64,000 nucleotides of DNA, taken from Nocardioides flavus (ex Wang et al. 2016). GTDB taxonomy: Bacteria; Actinomycetota; Actinomycetes; Propionibacteriales; Nocardioidaceae. The position numbers were made by a program, and so were the translations under genes. The stretch spans positions 62,001 through 126,000 of the forward strand of contig NZ_BNAD01000008.1 of assembly GCF_014653115.1 (NCBI RefSeq). The letters run 5' to 3'. The notes under the pieces were generated by a model that worked only from the letters and a program-made list of their open reading frames with translations, was not told the DNA's origin and searched no databases. This document shows positions 7,396 to 16,198 of this stretch, piece after piece (the first letter of the stretch is position 1; each line of letters opens with the position of its first letter).

Positions 7396-9188
7396 CCGGC
7401 GCGGGGGTGTGCGGCATCCGCGCCCTCGGGTCCCGGCTCATCACCGAGGACACCCTCCTGCAGATGGCGGCGGCCCAGGACCACCGCGCCGGCGGGGGCG
7501 CCGACGTGTGGCTCGGTCCCGGGGTCGGTCTGGCCCGGTCCCGCCGAGCCGCGGGGCCGCACGCGCCGCTGGCCGAGGTCCGTCCGCAGCCGGTGCGGTC
7601 GGCCGACGGACGCTGGGTGGTGGTCCTCGACGGCGCGATCGTCAACCGGACGAGCCTGCGCGCGTACCTCGACCGTCCCCTCCGTGGCGACGACGCCGAG
7701 CTGGTCGCGGCGGGCCTCGCCCTGCAGGGCATCGGCTTCGTGGAGCGGGTGGAGGGGCGGTTCGCCCTCGTGGCGCACGACTTGCGCACCGGCACCACCC
7801 ACCTGGTGCGCGACCGCATCGGGGCCCTGCCGCTGCACTACCGCCGCGTGCCCGGCGGGGTGGCGTTCGCCTCCGAGGTCAAGGCGCTCCTCGTGCTGGG
7901 CCCTCCCGCGGACGTCGACCACCGCAGCCTCGACGCCTACCTCGCGCACCGCACGGTGCCCGCACCGGACACCCTCGTCGAGGGGGTGAGGAAGGTACGC
8001 CCCGCGCACCGCGTGGCGGTCATGCCCGACGGACACCTGGAGGAGACGGCCTACTGGGCGCCGCCCGACGCCGACCCGGAGGGGACGTGGACCGCCGACG
8101 ACGCGGTCGAGTCCGTGCGCGACGGTGTGCGCGAGGCCGTACGGTCGGCACTCGAGGCCGGCGCCCCGCCCGGCGTCCACCTCACCGGCGGGATCGCCGG
8201 CAGCGTGGTCGCCGCCCAGGCCCGGCAGCTGCTCGGCGACGAGCCCGTGCACACGTTCTCCCTGGCCCTCGGCGACGACGCCGGGGAAGAGCTCGCGCGC
8301 ACCCGGCGCGTGAGCGACCTGCTGGACACGCGTCACCACGACGTCCGCCTGGGTGCCGGCGACGTCGCCGAGCTGTGGGGCCCCCTGACGTGGCACCGCG
8401 ACGCCCCGCTGTCGGGTCCTGCGGACCTCGCCGCGCACGTCCTCGCCCGCACCGCGGCCGAGCACGTGCCGGTGCTCCTGTGCCCGCAGGGCGCCGACGA
8501 GCTCTTCGGAGGGCACTCCCGCCACCGGCTCGCGCGCGTGGCGGAGCGGTCGTACGGCCTGCCCGCGCCCCTCCGCTCGGGCCTGGAGCGACGGGTCGAG
8601 CGACGGCTGGGGGCGACCTTCACCACGTCCGAGCGCCGTCGGTTGCTCGGCCGGAAGGCTCCGCCGGAGCGTCGTGCGAGCCCGGTCGCCGGGGTGCGGC
8701 ACACCCTGCCCGACGACGTCCTCGAGCGCCTCGACCGGATGGCGACGGCAGCCGACCTCGAGGTGCGCCTGCCACTGCTCGAGAGCCGCCTCGTCGAGCT
8801 GGCGTTCCGCCTGCCGAGCCCGGTCAAGGTGCGCGCCGGGTGCACCACGTGGGTGCTGCGCGAGGCTGCCCGTCCGCTGCTGCCCGACGAGGTCCTCGAG
8901 CGCCGCGTGCCCGAGCCCGGCACCGGCTCGTGGTGGTACGCCGGCGTGCGCGACACCGTCCGGGAGCGCCTCACCGGTCCGGGGTCCTGGGTCGCGCAGA
9001 ACCTGGACGGGGCGATGGTGGGCGACATGATGCTGCGCCACGAGCACGGCGCCCACGAGCACGACCGCATCTGGACCCTGCTCTCGCTCGAGCTGTGGCA
9101 CGAGAGCTTCTTCGCAACCGTCCCGGCCGTGCCGCGACCCCGCGGGGCGGTGCACCGGACCGCGACCGGCGCGGCGCGCCTGTCCTGA
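7392..9188 (+). CDS. Asparagine-synthase-like protein with a degenerate ATP-pyrophosphatase loop
   Basis: The 598-residue protein has the two-domain layout of class II asparagine synthases: an N-terminal glutaminase-like domain and a C-terminal synthase-like domain (RDRIG, PQGADELFGG). Two motifs are altered. The P-loop SGGxDSS reads TGGIAGS (about residues 265-271), losing the aspartate that binds the ATP-bound metal, and NGEIYN reads DGAIVN. The ATG at 7392 has GGAGGG upstream and overlaps the regulator stop, but the GTG at 7407 would place Cys directly after Met (MCGIRAL), which an active glutaminase needs. Asparagine synthesis is doubtful; a binding or regulatory role is possible. Confidence 0.82.
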   Translation: MTGAGVCGIRALGSRLITEDTLLQMAAAQDHRAGGGADVWLGPGVGLARSRRAAGPHAPLAEVRPQPVRSADGRWVVVLDGAIVNRTSLRAYLDRPLRGDDAELVAAGLALQGIGFVERVEGRFALVAHDLRTGTTHLVRDRIGALPLHYRRVPGGVAFASEVKALLVLGPPADVDHRSLDAYLAHRTVPAPDTLVEGVRKVRPAHRVAVMPDGHLEETAYWAPPDADPEGTWTADDAVESVRDGVREAVRSALEAGAPPGVHLTGGIAGSVVAAQARQLLGDEPVHTFSLALGDDAGEELARTRRVSDLLDTRHHDVRLGAGDVAELWGPLTWHRDAPLSGPADLAAHVLARTAAEHVPVLLCPQGADELFGGHSRHRLARVAERSYGLPAPLRSGLERRVERRLGATFTTSERRRLLGRKAPPERRASPVAGVRHTLPDDVLERLDRMATAADLEVRLPLLESRLVELAFRLPSPVKVRAGCTTWVLREAARPLLPDEVLERRVPEPGTGSWWYAGVRDTVRERLTGPGSWVAQNLDGAMVGDMMLRHEHGAHEHDRIWTLLSLELWHESFFATVPAVPRPRGAVHRTATGAARLS

Positions 9189-9194
9189 CGTGCC

Positions 9195-9228
9195 GCGACG
9201 GTCGAGGAGGGGGAACCTCGACCGTCGC
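9195..9228 (+). terminator. Perfect 13-bp hairpin after the kinase/regulator operon
   Basis: GCGACGGTCGAGG pairs perfectly with CCTCGACCGTCGC across an 8-nt loop, 6 nt after the stop at 9188. There is no T-run, but stem strength and position fit a factor-independent terminator of a high-GC organism. Confidence 0.75.
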
Positions 9229-9517
9229 CACTGGTGCGCGTCGTCGTCCGTGGCGAGATGTGGGGCTGCTCGCCATCCGCTCGGTCACACAGACCATCGC
9301 CGGAAGAGTCAGCGTCGCGAACCAGCGTGGTGCACCTCTTCGAGGGTAGTCCCGGGCCCGGGTCGCGCCCATCCCTCTGAGTGGGTAACTCGTCGCCGCC
9401 ACCTGCAGGCCTTTCGTCGATTTGCGGCATGAGCAGGCGGTCGCCCGCTCCTAGGCTCGCAATCACTGTCAGCACAGGGTTGCCATCGGGGGGCACCTCG
9501 CAAGGGGTTGGGGAGCG
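9229..9517 (+). promoter_or_regulatory. Leader/promoter region of the sugar transferase gene
   Basis: Together with the terminator this makes a 329-nt gene-free stretch. A TAGGCT sequence at 9452-9457 fits a -10 box for the gene at 9518, and GGGGAG precedes its ATG. No -35 box, riboswitch or small gene could be supported. Confidence 0.35.
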
Positions 9518-11032
9518 ATGACTCAGATCTCGTTGAGGACCACCGGGCTGGACGTCGAGCCGGTCACGGCTGTCCCGAGGCCACGCGAGGCGGTGGTGGA
9601 CGGCCCGACCGTCCTCCTGCCCCCGCGACACCCCGAGCGTGCCGACGAGCAGCCGACCGCGGCCCACGGCAGGAAGCCCGCGTCCGAGTCCCCCGCCCGT
9701 GCCCGTGGACGCAGCCTGAGCGTGCGGTCGTTCGTCGTCGACGCGGTGCTCGCGGCCGGCCTGGCCGCCGCGTGGGCCGTGTCCGGGACACTGCCTCCCG
9801 GGCTCGCAGGTGCTGCCGCCCTTGCCTGGCCCGTGCTCCTGCTCGCGACCGGCCACTACCGACGCGGCGCGCTCGGCGAGACCCGCGCCGGACGTGTCCG
9901 CGCGATCCTCGGATCCGGCCTGCGCGGGTCGGTCCTGGCCCTGGCTGCCTCGCCCTTCCTCACCACCATCGACCTGATCGCGCTGGCCCAGCTGGTCGCG
10001 GCCTTCGCGGTCGCGAGCGGCACCCACCACCTCGTCGCCGCACGCCGCTCGCGTCCGCGGCTCGTGCTGGCCGGGCACGGGCCTGACCTGCGGACGGCCA
10101 TGGCAGAGCTCGACACGGCCGGCATCCACGAGGTCGTCGCGGTCTGCCTGACCGGGGGCTCGCAGGACTCGTTCGCCGACGAGCTGCCGGCCTACGAGGG
10201 CCTGGAGTCCGCCGTACGGGCCGCGGACGACCACCAGGCCGACGCCCTCGTGGTGCTGCCGAGCGCACGCCGCACCCCCGTCGAGATGCGACGCCTCCAC
10301 TGGGCGCTGGCCGGTGTCGGCGCCGAGCTGTGCGTCGGCACCGGGCTCCTCGACGTCGAGCCGCAGCGCACGCGCCTGCTGTCCGGCGCCGGCCTGGGCG
10401 TCCTGCACGTCAGCGGCCCCGTCCTCGACGGTCCGCGTCGCTTCCTCAAGGACGTGGTGGAGCGATCGGTCGCACTCCTCGCCCTGCTCGTGGCGCTGCC
10501 CCTGCTGGCCGCACTGGCACTGGCGATCCGCATCGAGACCCCGGGCGCGGCCCTCTTCCGGCAGCAGCGCATCGGGCGCAACGGCGTCCCGTTCACGATG
10601 CTCAAGCTGCGGTCGATGGGCGTGGACGCCGAGGCCCAGCGCACGGCGCTCTCCGACAGCAACGAGAAGGACGCCGTGCTCTTCAAGATCCAGCTCGACC
10701 CGCGGATCACTCCGCTCGGCCGGGTGCTGCGGAAGTACTCGCTGGACGAGCTGCCGCAGCTGTGGAACGTCGTGCGCGGGGACATGTCGCTCGTGGGGCC
10801 GCGCCCCGCGCTGCCCGGCGAGGTCGCCCGGTACGACGTGGACCCGCGACGCCGCCTCGTGGTGAAGCCCGGCGTCACCGGCCTGTGGCAGGTCTCCGGA
10901 CGCTCGGACCTCAGCTGGGAGGAGTCCGTGCGGCTCGACCTCAGGTACGTGGACAACTGGTCGCTGGGGCTGGACCTCGCGATCCTGGCCCGTACGGTCC
11001 GGGCCGTCCTCGGCCACCGCGGTGCCTACTGA
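9518..11032 (+). CDS. Exopolysaccharide initiating sugar-phosphate transferase (WcaJ/WbaP-like polyisoprenyl-phosphate transferase)
   Basis: This 504-residue membrane enzyme starts polysaccharide repeat-unit assembly by moving a sugar-1-phosphate onto a lipid phosphate. The N-terminal 65 residues are disordered. Hydrophobic segments follow (about 70-165), then a CoA-binding-like domain (LVLAGHGPDLRTAMAELD), then the catalytic C-terminal domain with its re-entrant helix (VALLALLVALPLLAALALAIRI), FRQQRIGRNG, LRKYSLDELPQLWNVVRG, DMSLVGPRPALPGE and KPGVTGLWQVSGRS. It heads the polysaccharide region and is likely co-transcribed with the ABC exporter gene 66 nt downstream. Confidence 0.93.
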   Translation: MTQISLRTTGLDVEPVTAVPRPREAVVDGPTVLLPPRHPERADEQPTAAHGRKPASESPARARGRSLSVRSFVVDAVLAAGLAAAWAVSGTLPPGLAGAAALAWPVLLLATGHYRRGALGETRAGRVRAILGSGLRGSVLALAASPFLTTIDLIALAQLVAAFAVASGTHHLVAARRSRPRLVLAGHGPDLRTAMAELDTAGIHEVVAVCLTGGSQDSFADELPAYEGLESAVRAADDHQADALVVLPSARRTPVEMRRLHWALAGVGAELCVGTGLLDVEPQRTRLLSGAGLGVLHVSGPVLDGPRRFLKDVVERSVALLALLVALPLLAALALAIRIETPGAALFRQQRIGRNGVPFTMLKLRSMGVDAEAQRTALSDSNEKDAVLFKIQLDPRITPLGRVLRKYSLDELPQLWNVVRGDMSLVGPRPALPGEVARYDVDPRRRLVVKPGVTGLWQVSGRSDLSWEESVRLDLRYVDNWSLGLDLAILARTVRAVLGHRGAY

Positions 11033-11097
11033 CGAGGCCGCTGGCAGGACCTGCGATCCGGCGGTACGAGCGATCGAGCTCGGATAGGTTGGAGCGC

Positions 11098-12960
11098 ATG
11101 GCGTCGACCGATCCGTTCGACCCCGTCTCGGTGCACGTCGCGGCTCGCTCGCAGCGCAGGTCGTGGAGCAGGCTCGTACGCCTGGTCAGGTCGAGCCTCG
11201 CCCTCGTGCGGGTCTCGGGCCGACGACACTTCTCGGCCCTGGTCTGCCTCCAGGTGGCGGCCGCTGCCGCCCTGGCCTTCCAGGTCCTCGCGGTGCAGTC
11301 GCTGCTCTCCGCCGTCCTCGCAGCGGAGGAGGGCGCGACCGTCGATGCGGCGATCGGCCCCATCCTCCTGCTCGCCGGGCTCACGGCGACGACGGCCGTC
11401 CTGGGCGTGTGCCAGTCGCAGCTGCAACGCGTGCTCGGCGAGCTCGTGGCCCGCACGATGTGGGGGCGCGTCCTCCGGGTGGCGACCGGGGTCGACCTCT
11501 ACCACTTCGAGACACCCGCGTTCTACGACCACCTCGAACGCGTCCAGACCCACGCCGTCGGCCGGCCCTACCAGGTGACACAGGGGTTGCTGGCCATGGC
11601 CGGGGCCACCGTGGCGAGCATCGGGCTAGGTGTCGCCCTGGCGAGCATCTCGCCCCTCCTCCTCGTCCTCGTCGCCGCCGGTGGGGTGCCGGTGCTCCTG
11701 ACGAGCCGTCGCGAGTCCCGGCTCGAGTTCGGGTTCTCGGTGCAGCAGACGGCGGTCCTGCGCGAGCGGACCTACCTCGCTCTCGTCCAGACCGGTCGGG
11801 ACGAGGCGAAGGAGGTGCGGGCGTTCGGCCTCGGCGACTGGCTCCGGTCGAGGTTCGACGACAGCTACGAGCGCTACCTGGGGGCGCTCCGCCGGCACGC
11901 AGCCCGACGGACCGTGCTCGCGCTCGTCGGCCAGCTGGGCTCGGCGGCCATCCTCGCGGGCACGCTCCTGGTGCTCGTACGGCTGGTCTCGCAGGGCAGC
12001 ATCGGCGTGGCCGAGGCGGGCGCCGCCGTCGTCGCCATGCGGCTGCTCGCCGGCCAGGTCCAGTCCCTGTTTCGCGGCATGCAGGTGATCTTCGAGTCCG
12101 GGCTGTTCCTCGACGACCTCGACCGGTTCCTGGAGCTCGGCCGCTCGTTCGTCGACCAGTCGCGGGGCGTCGAGGCACCCGTGTCGTTCGGGACCATCCG
12201 GGTGGACGACGTGCGGTTCAGCTACCCGGGTTCGTCCGTCGAGGCGTTGCGCGGGATCAGCCTGGAGCTCCACGCGGGCGAGATCGTCGCAGTGGTCGGC
12301 GAGAACGGGTCCGGCAAGACCACCCTGGCCAAGCTGTTGGCCGGTCTCTACCGCCCGGCCAGCGGCCGGATCACCTGGGACGGCTCCCACATCGACGACT
12401 TCCGTCCCGGCAGCCTGCGCGAGCGCATCAGCGTCACCTTCCAGGACTTCGTCCGCTACGCGTTCAGCGGCGCCGAGAACATCGCCGTGGGCCGGGTCGA
12501 GGAGGCGGCGTCGGACGACAGGGTGCGGCGGGCGGCCCACGTCGCCGGCGCAGATGACGTCCTGGAAGCACTGCCCCACGGCTACGACACGTTGCTGTCC
12601 CGGCTGTTCTCCGGTGGCGTCGACCTGTCCGGCGGGCAGTGGCAACGCGTCGCGCTCGCCCGGTCCTTCTTCCGCGACGCGCCGCTGATGATCCTCGACG
12701 AGCCGAGCGCCGCACTGGACCCGCGAGCGGAGCACGCGTTGTTCAGCAGCCTTCGCGACGTGCTCGACGGGCGGACCGCGCTGTTCATCTCCCACCGGTT
12801 CTCCACGGTGCGCGGGGCCGACCGCATCGTCGTCATGGACGCCGGCACCGTCGTCGAGGAGGGCACCCACTCCGAGTTGATGGCTGCCGGCGGCCTCTAC
12901 GCCGACCTCTACCGCTTGCAGTCGGACACCGACGTCGGCGGTGACGCTGCCTCGAGCTGA
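11098..12960 (+). CDS. ABC exporter (membrane domain fused to ATPase)
   Basis: The 620-residue half-transporter has an N-terminal six-helix membrane domain (about 35-340) and an ATPase domain with Walker A GENGSGKTT, signature LSGGQWQRVALARS and Walker B LMILDEPSAALD. The fusion and size suit a lipid, polysaccharide or peptide exporter. It lies convergent to the lasso-peptide operon (38 nt apart), so it could be the missing D-type lasso exporter, or it could serve the polysaccharide with the sugar transferase upstream; the sequence alone does not decide. The ATG at 11098 follows GGAG at 5 nt; the longer open frame is an overlap artefact. Confidence 0.9.
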   Translation: MASTDPFDPVSVHVAARSQRRSWSRLVRLVRSSLALVRVSGRRHFSALVCLQVAAAAALAFQVLAVQSLLSAVLAAEEGATVDAAIGPILLLAGLTATTAVLGVCQSQLQRVLGELVARTMWGRVLRVATGVDLYHFETPAFYDHLERVQTHAVGRPYQVTQGLLAMAGATVASIGLGVALASISPLLLVLVAAGGVPVLLTSRRESRLEFGFSVQQTAVLRERTYLALVQTGRDEAKEVRAFGLGDWLRSRFDDSYERYLGALRRHAARRTVLALVGQLGSAAILAGTLLVLVRLVSQGSIGVAEAGAAVVAMRLLAGQVQSLFRGMQVIFESGLFLDDLDRFLELGRSFVDQSRGVEAPVSFGTIRVDDVRFSYPGSSVEALRGISLELHAGEIVAVVGENGSGKTTLAKLLAGLYRPASGRITWDGSHIDDFRPGSLRERISVTFQDFVRYAFSGAENIAVGRVEEAASDDRVRRAAHVAGADDVLEALPHGYDTLLSRLFSGGVDLSGGQWQRVALARSFFRDAPLMILDEPSAALDPRAEHALFSSLRDVLDGRTALFISHRFSTVRGADRIVVMDAGTVVEEGTHSELMAAGGLYADLYRLQSDTDVGGDAASS

Positions 12961-12999
12961 CGCGGGGTCACCGAGGCACGACCCCTCGGGCCGACACGG

Positions 13000-13989
13000 T
13001 CACGGGTGCCCGACCTCGCGCACCTCCTCCACCAGCGCGGGCGACGCATGGAGGTAGGCCGTCGTGCGACGCTTCTGCTCGATGTCGCGATAGACACGCT
13101 GGACCTGCTCGACACTCAAGCCCGTGGCCTCGGCGACCTCCTCGGTGGGCACACCGTTGTTGAGGGCGTAGAGGCAGAGGTCCATGCGCGGGTACGGCAG
13201 GGAGAAGTAGAACTCCTCCTGCGACTGGGGCAGCGAGTAGGTGTCCGTCGTCGACGGGCGGTCCTGGATCTCCTGCGGCACGCCGAGGTGCGCCGCCAGG
13301 GCGTAGACCTGGGTCTTGTAGAGGTGGGCGATCGGCTTCACGTCGGCGGAACCGTCGCCCAGCTTCACGAAGAAGCCCTGGTCGTACTCGAGCCGGTTGG
13401 GCGTGCCGGCGACGACGTAGTTGAGGCGGTCGGCGTGGAAGTACTCCAGCATCTTGCGGGTGCGCTGCTTGAAGTTCGTGGCCGCCACGATCTCCAGGTA
13501 GGCCTCGGCTGTCAGGCGGTGCATGGTCTGGGTGCCGTCCGGCGCCTGCACGACCACGGAGTAGAGCCGCAGCGAATCAGAGTCGACGACGCTCGGCAGG
13601 ACGATCTTCGACTTGTGGTCTGGCCCGTAGTCAGGCACGACCCGGCGAATCGCGTCGTCGCGTCGTCTGTAGCACCCGGCCGCCTCGAGGATGGGTGAGA
13701 TGTCCTCGTGGACCGAGTCGATGCCGAGTGCGTCGGTGAGGCCGGTGCTGAGCCCCAGCGTCTCGTCCGCGGACTCCGACTCGGGCATGTGCAGTCCGAA
13801 CACCCGCTCGGGTCCGAGCGCGCGTACGCACAGTGCCGCGACCACGCTGGAGTCGATGCCTCCCGACACCGCGACGACCGCGCCCTTGCGCTTGTTGCGG
13901 CGCAGGTAGTCCCGCAGCATCTGCGTGACGCGGCCAACCTCCGCCTCTGCGTCGATGGCCAGGGCCTCGGGTCCGAACGCTAGCGCCAT
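13000..13989 (-). CDS. NAD synthase-like ATP-pyrophosphatase (ammonia-dependent type)
   Basis: A 329-residue protein with the NadE fold: P-loop AVSGGIDSSVVAALC (about 39-53), VVAGTPNRLEYDQGFFVKLGDGSADVKPIAHLYKTQV in the substrate region, and a C-terminal helical part. It lacks a glutaminase domain, so it would use free ammonia. The N-terminal half carries an insertion around 100-150 that I do not recognise. It overlaps the end of asnB by 10 nt and closes the lasso/AsnB operon, so a special role in making an amide or adenylated intermediate is as likely as housekeeping NAD synthesis. Catalytic residues look intact. Confidence 0.8.
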   Translation of the reverse strand: MALAFGPEALAIDAEAEVGRVTQMLRDYLRRNKRKGAVVAVSGGIDSSVVAALCVRALGPERVFGLHMPESESADETLGLSTGLTDALGIDSVHEDISPILEAAGCYRRRDDAIRRVVPDYGPDHKSKIVLPSVVDSDSLRLYSVVVQAPDGTQTMHRLTAEAYLEIVAATNFKQRTRKMLEYFHADRLNYVVAGTPNRLEYDQGFFVKLGDGSADVKPIAHLYKTQVYALAAHLGVPQEIQDRPSTTDTYSLPQSQEEFYFSLPYPRMDLCLYALNNGVPTEEVAEATGLSVEQVQRVYRDIEQKRRTTAYLHASPALVEEVREVGHP

Positions 13990-15980
13990 GCTGTGCTCCT
14001 CTGTGAGTCCACCAGGTCGAATACGGCTGTGGGATGGGGCGGGCGAGCCAGCACGCGAGCGTGCCCGTGGCCCATGAACTGTTCGTGCAGCAGCTGGACC
14101 GACAGCACCGCGGACACACGCATGCTGTCGGTGTGGGAGAGCGCCCTGCCGCGGGACCGACGCGCCTTCTCCAGCAGCGACCGGACCACCACCGGTTTGA
14201 AGACCCCGGCGGCGTCCACGGCCTCGGGCGACGTCACGTCCGCGACCCAGTCGGGGGCGTCGACACCCACGAAGCCCGAGGCGTCCGGCGCTCGGTAGGG
14301 CTGCTTGGGGCGCGCGACGATCTCGGGAGGGAGGAGGTCGCGGAACGCTCGCTTGAGCAAGTGCTTCTCATCGAGGCCGAGGATCTTCTGGCGCGCCGGC
14401 AGCCGCCCGGCGAGCTCAATGACATCGGCGTCGAGGAACGGGAACCGCCCCTCGACCGAGTTGGCCATGAGCATCCGGTCACCCTGCGAGGCGAGGATGT
14501 AACCGGGCAGCAGCGTGCTCATCTCGAGCCACTGGGCGCGTGACAGCCCGTCCCACCCGGATGCCTCCGCCGGCATCCGGCCGACGAGGTCGGCCGCGGC
14601 ATCGCTCACGCCCTCGCTCCACCCTCCGGCCAGCATCGCCTTGAGGGACGACGTGCTGTCCCACCGGGGCCGGTGCGAGAGCGCGAGATCGGCCGGGTCG
14701 AGGTTGCGACCGAAGAACCCGCGGGCGAACGCCGGCGCCTGGTTGGGATTGCGTCCCAACCACGGGTAGAGCAGCTCGATCGCGCGGGCCCGCTGCGGTG
14801 CCCCGGGGTCACGCGCCCAGAACTCGCGCACCCTGGCCTCGCGGAAGATGTCATAGCCCGCCAGCACCTCGTCGGAACCCTCGCCGGTCACGACCACCTT
14901 GTAGCCGGAGTCGCGCACGAGGCGCGACAGCAGGAACATCGGGGCCGGCGCCGTGCGCAGGAGGGGCGTCTCGGCGTGGCGAACGACCTCTGGGAACACC
15001 TCGCCGATGTCGCGGTGGGACACCACCACGTCCCTGTGGCTCGTGCCGAGCCGCCGAGCCATCGTCGCCTGGTGCTCTCCCTCGTCGTACTCGGCGTCGG
15101 CGAAACGGAGGGAGAAGGTGTGGAGGTCGGCGTCGGTGAACTCGCGGATGATGCCGGCCGTCACCGCCGAGTCGATGCCGCCCGAGAGATAGGCCCCGAC
15201 GGGGAAGTCGCTGCGCTCGAAGCGCAGCCGCGTCGCGTGGATGAGACGCTCCCGCAACTGCCCGGCGTGGGCGTCGAGGTCGTCCGAGGACCCGCCACCC
15301 CGCTCCGGGAAGGTGGGCTGCCAGAAGGTCTGCGGCTCACCGACGACGCCGTCGCGGCACACGACGTAGGTTCCGGGACGGACCTGTGAGACGCCGGCGA
15401 AGACGGTGCGGGGGGCGACGGCCGACCAGAAGGTGAACACCTGGTCGAGGCCCAGCGGGTCGAGTCCGCGGACCACCTGCGGATCGGCGAACAACGCCTT
15501 GACCTCGGAGGCGAACACCAGCCGATCCCCCGCCGACGCGTGGTAGAGCGGACGGACGCCGAGCCGGTCGCGGCAGAGCACGAGCTCGGAGGTCCGCCTG
15601 TCCCAGATCGCGAGCGCCCACTGGCCGTTGAAGCGCTCGAAGCAGCCGGGTCCCCACTCCTCCCACGCGTGCACGATGACCTCGGTGTCGCTGTGGGTGC
15701 GGAAGTCGTGACCGCGGTCCGCGAGCTGGGCGCGGAGCTCGACGTAGTTGAAGATCTCGCCGTTGAAGGTGACCCACACGTCCTCGCGCTCGCCGCACAT
15801 CGGCTGCACGCCGAGGCCCGGATCGATGATCGCGAGCCGCGTGTGGCCGAGGGCCACGGACTCGTCGCGGTAGTAGCCGCTGCCATCCGGGCCGCGGTGG
15901 CTCAGCGCCGTCATCATGCGCAGCAGCAGGTCGGTGTCGGGCAGGTCGGACTGCGACTGGATCCCCGCGATGCCGCACAT
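13980..15980 (-). CDS. asnB: Asparagine synthase (glutamine-hydrolysing), canonical class II type
   Basis: The 666-residue protein keeps every active-site motif: Cys2 (MCGIAGI), HRGPDGSGYY, FNGEIFNYVELR, HSDTEVIVHAW, the P-loop LSGGIDSAV, and VTGEGSDEVLAGYD. It should transfer glutamine-derived ammonia to a carboxylate activated with ATP. Free aspartate is the textbook substrate, but paralogues in polysaccharide and secondary-metabolite clusters amidate sugars or peptides. It starts within the stop of the carrier-like gene and ends inside the NAD synthase-like gene, so it belongs to the same transcript as the lasso genes. It is the only fully canonical member of the three AsnB-family proteins in this window. 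Confidence 0.88.
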   Translation of the reverse strand: MCGIAGIQSQSDLPDTDLLLRMMTALSHRGPDGSGYYRDESVALGHTRLAIIDPGLGVQPMCGEREDVWVTFNGEIFNYVELRAQLADRGHDFRTHSDTEVIVHAWEEWGPGCFERFNGQWALAIWDRRTSELVLCRDRLGVRPLYHASAGDRLVFASEVKALFADPQVVRGLDPLGLDQVFTFWSAVAPRTVFAGVSQVRPGTYVVCRDGVVGEPQTFWQPTFPERGGGSSDDLDAHAGQLRERLIHATRLRFERSDFPVGAYLSGGIDSAVTAGIIREFTDADLHTFSLRFADAEYDEGEHQATMARRLGTSHRDVVVSHRDIGEVFPEVVRHAETPLLRTAPAPMFLLSRLVRDSGYKVVVTGEGSDEVLAGYDIFREARVREFWARDPGAPQRARAIELLYPWLGRNPNQAPAFARGFFGRNLDPADLALSHRPRWDSTSSLKAMLAGGWSEGVSDAAADLVGRMPAEASGWDGLSRAQWLEMSTLLPGYILASQGDRMLMANSVEGRFPFLDADVIELAGRLPARQKILGLDEKHLLKRAFRDLLPPEIVARPKQPYRAPDASGFVGVDAPDWVADVTSPEAVDAAGVFKPVVVRSLLEKARRSRGRALSHTDSMRVSAVLSVQLLHEQFMGHGHARVLARPPHPTAVFDLVDSQRSTAWR

Positions 15981-16198
15981 CAGGCGTCACCCAGCAGGCG
16001 GCGTACGGTTCGCTCGCGCGCGGCAGGCGGCACGAGGTGCTCGGCGTCGAGCTGGTCGGCAGGAACGGTCACGCCGAGCGCCAGCTCGAGGTGGACCGCG
16101 AGGGCGAGCGCCGCGAGCTCCGGGTCGCCGGGCTCGACCGGCACCTCGGCGAGCTCGACGAGCACCCGGTCGATGGCTGACGCGTCCACGCTCAGCAT
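15980..16198 (-). CDS. Small carrier-protein-like protein lacking the phosphopantetheine serine
   Basis: A 72-residue protein encoded between the kinase and asnB, overlapping both neighbours by a few bases. The segment GDPELAALALAVHLELALG followed by VTVPADQLDAEHL resembles helix 2 to helix 3 of acyl carrier proteins, but the DSL motif is replaced by DPE, so it could not carry phosphopantetheine. The ATG at 16198 is set by overlap with the kinase stop. It may act as a docking or allosteric partner of AsnB, or carry a substrate in some other way; this is inference. It could also be an unrelated small helical protein. Confidence 0.65.
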   Translation of the reverse strand: MLSVDASAIDRVLVELAEVPVEPGDPELAALALAVHLELALGVTVPADQLDAEHLVPPAARERTVRRLLGDA

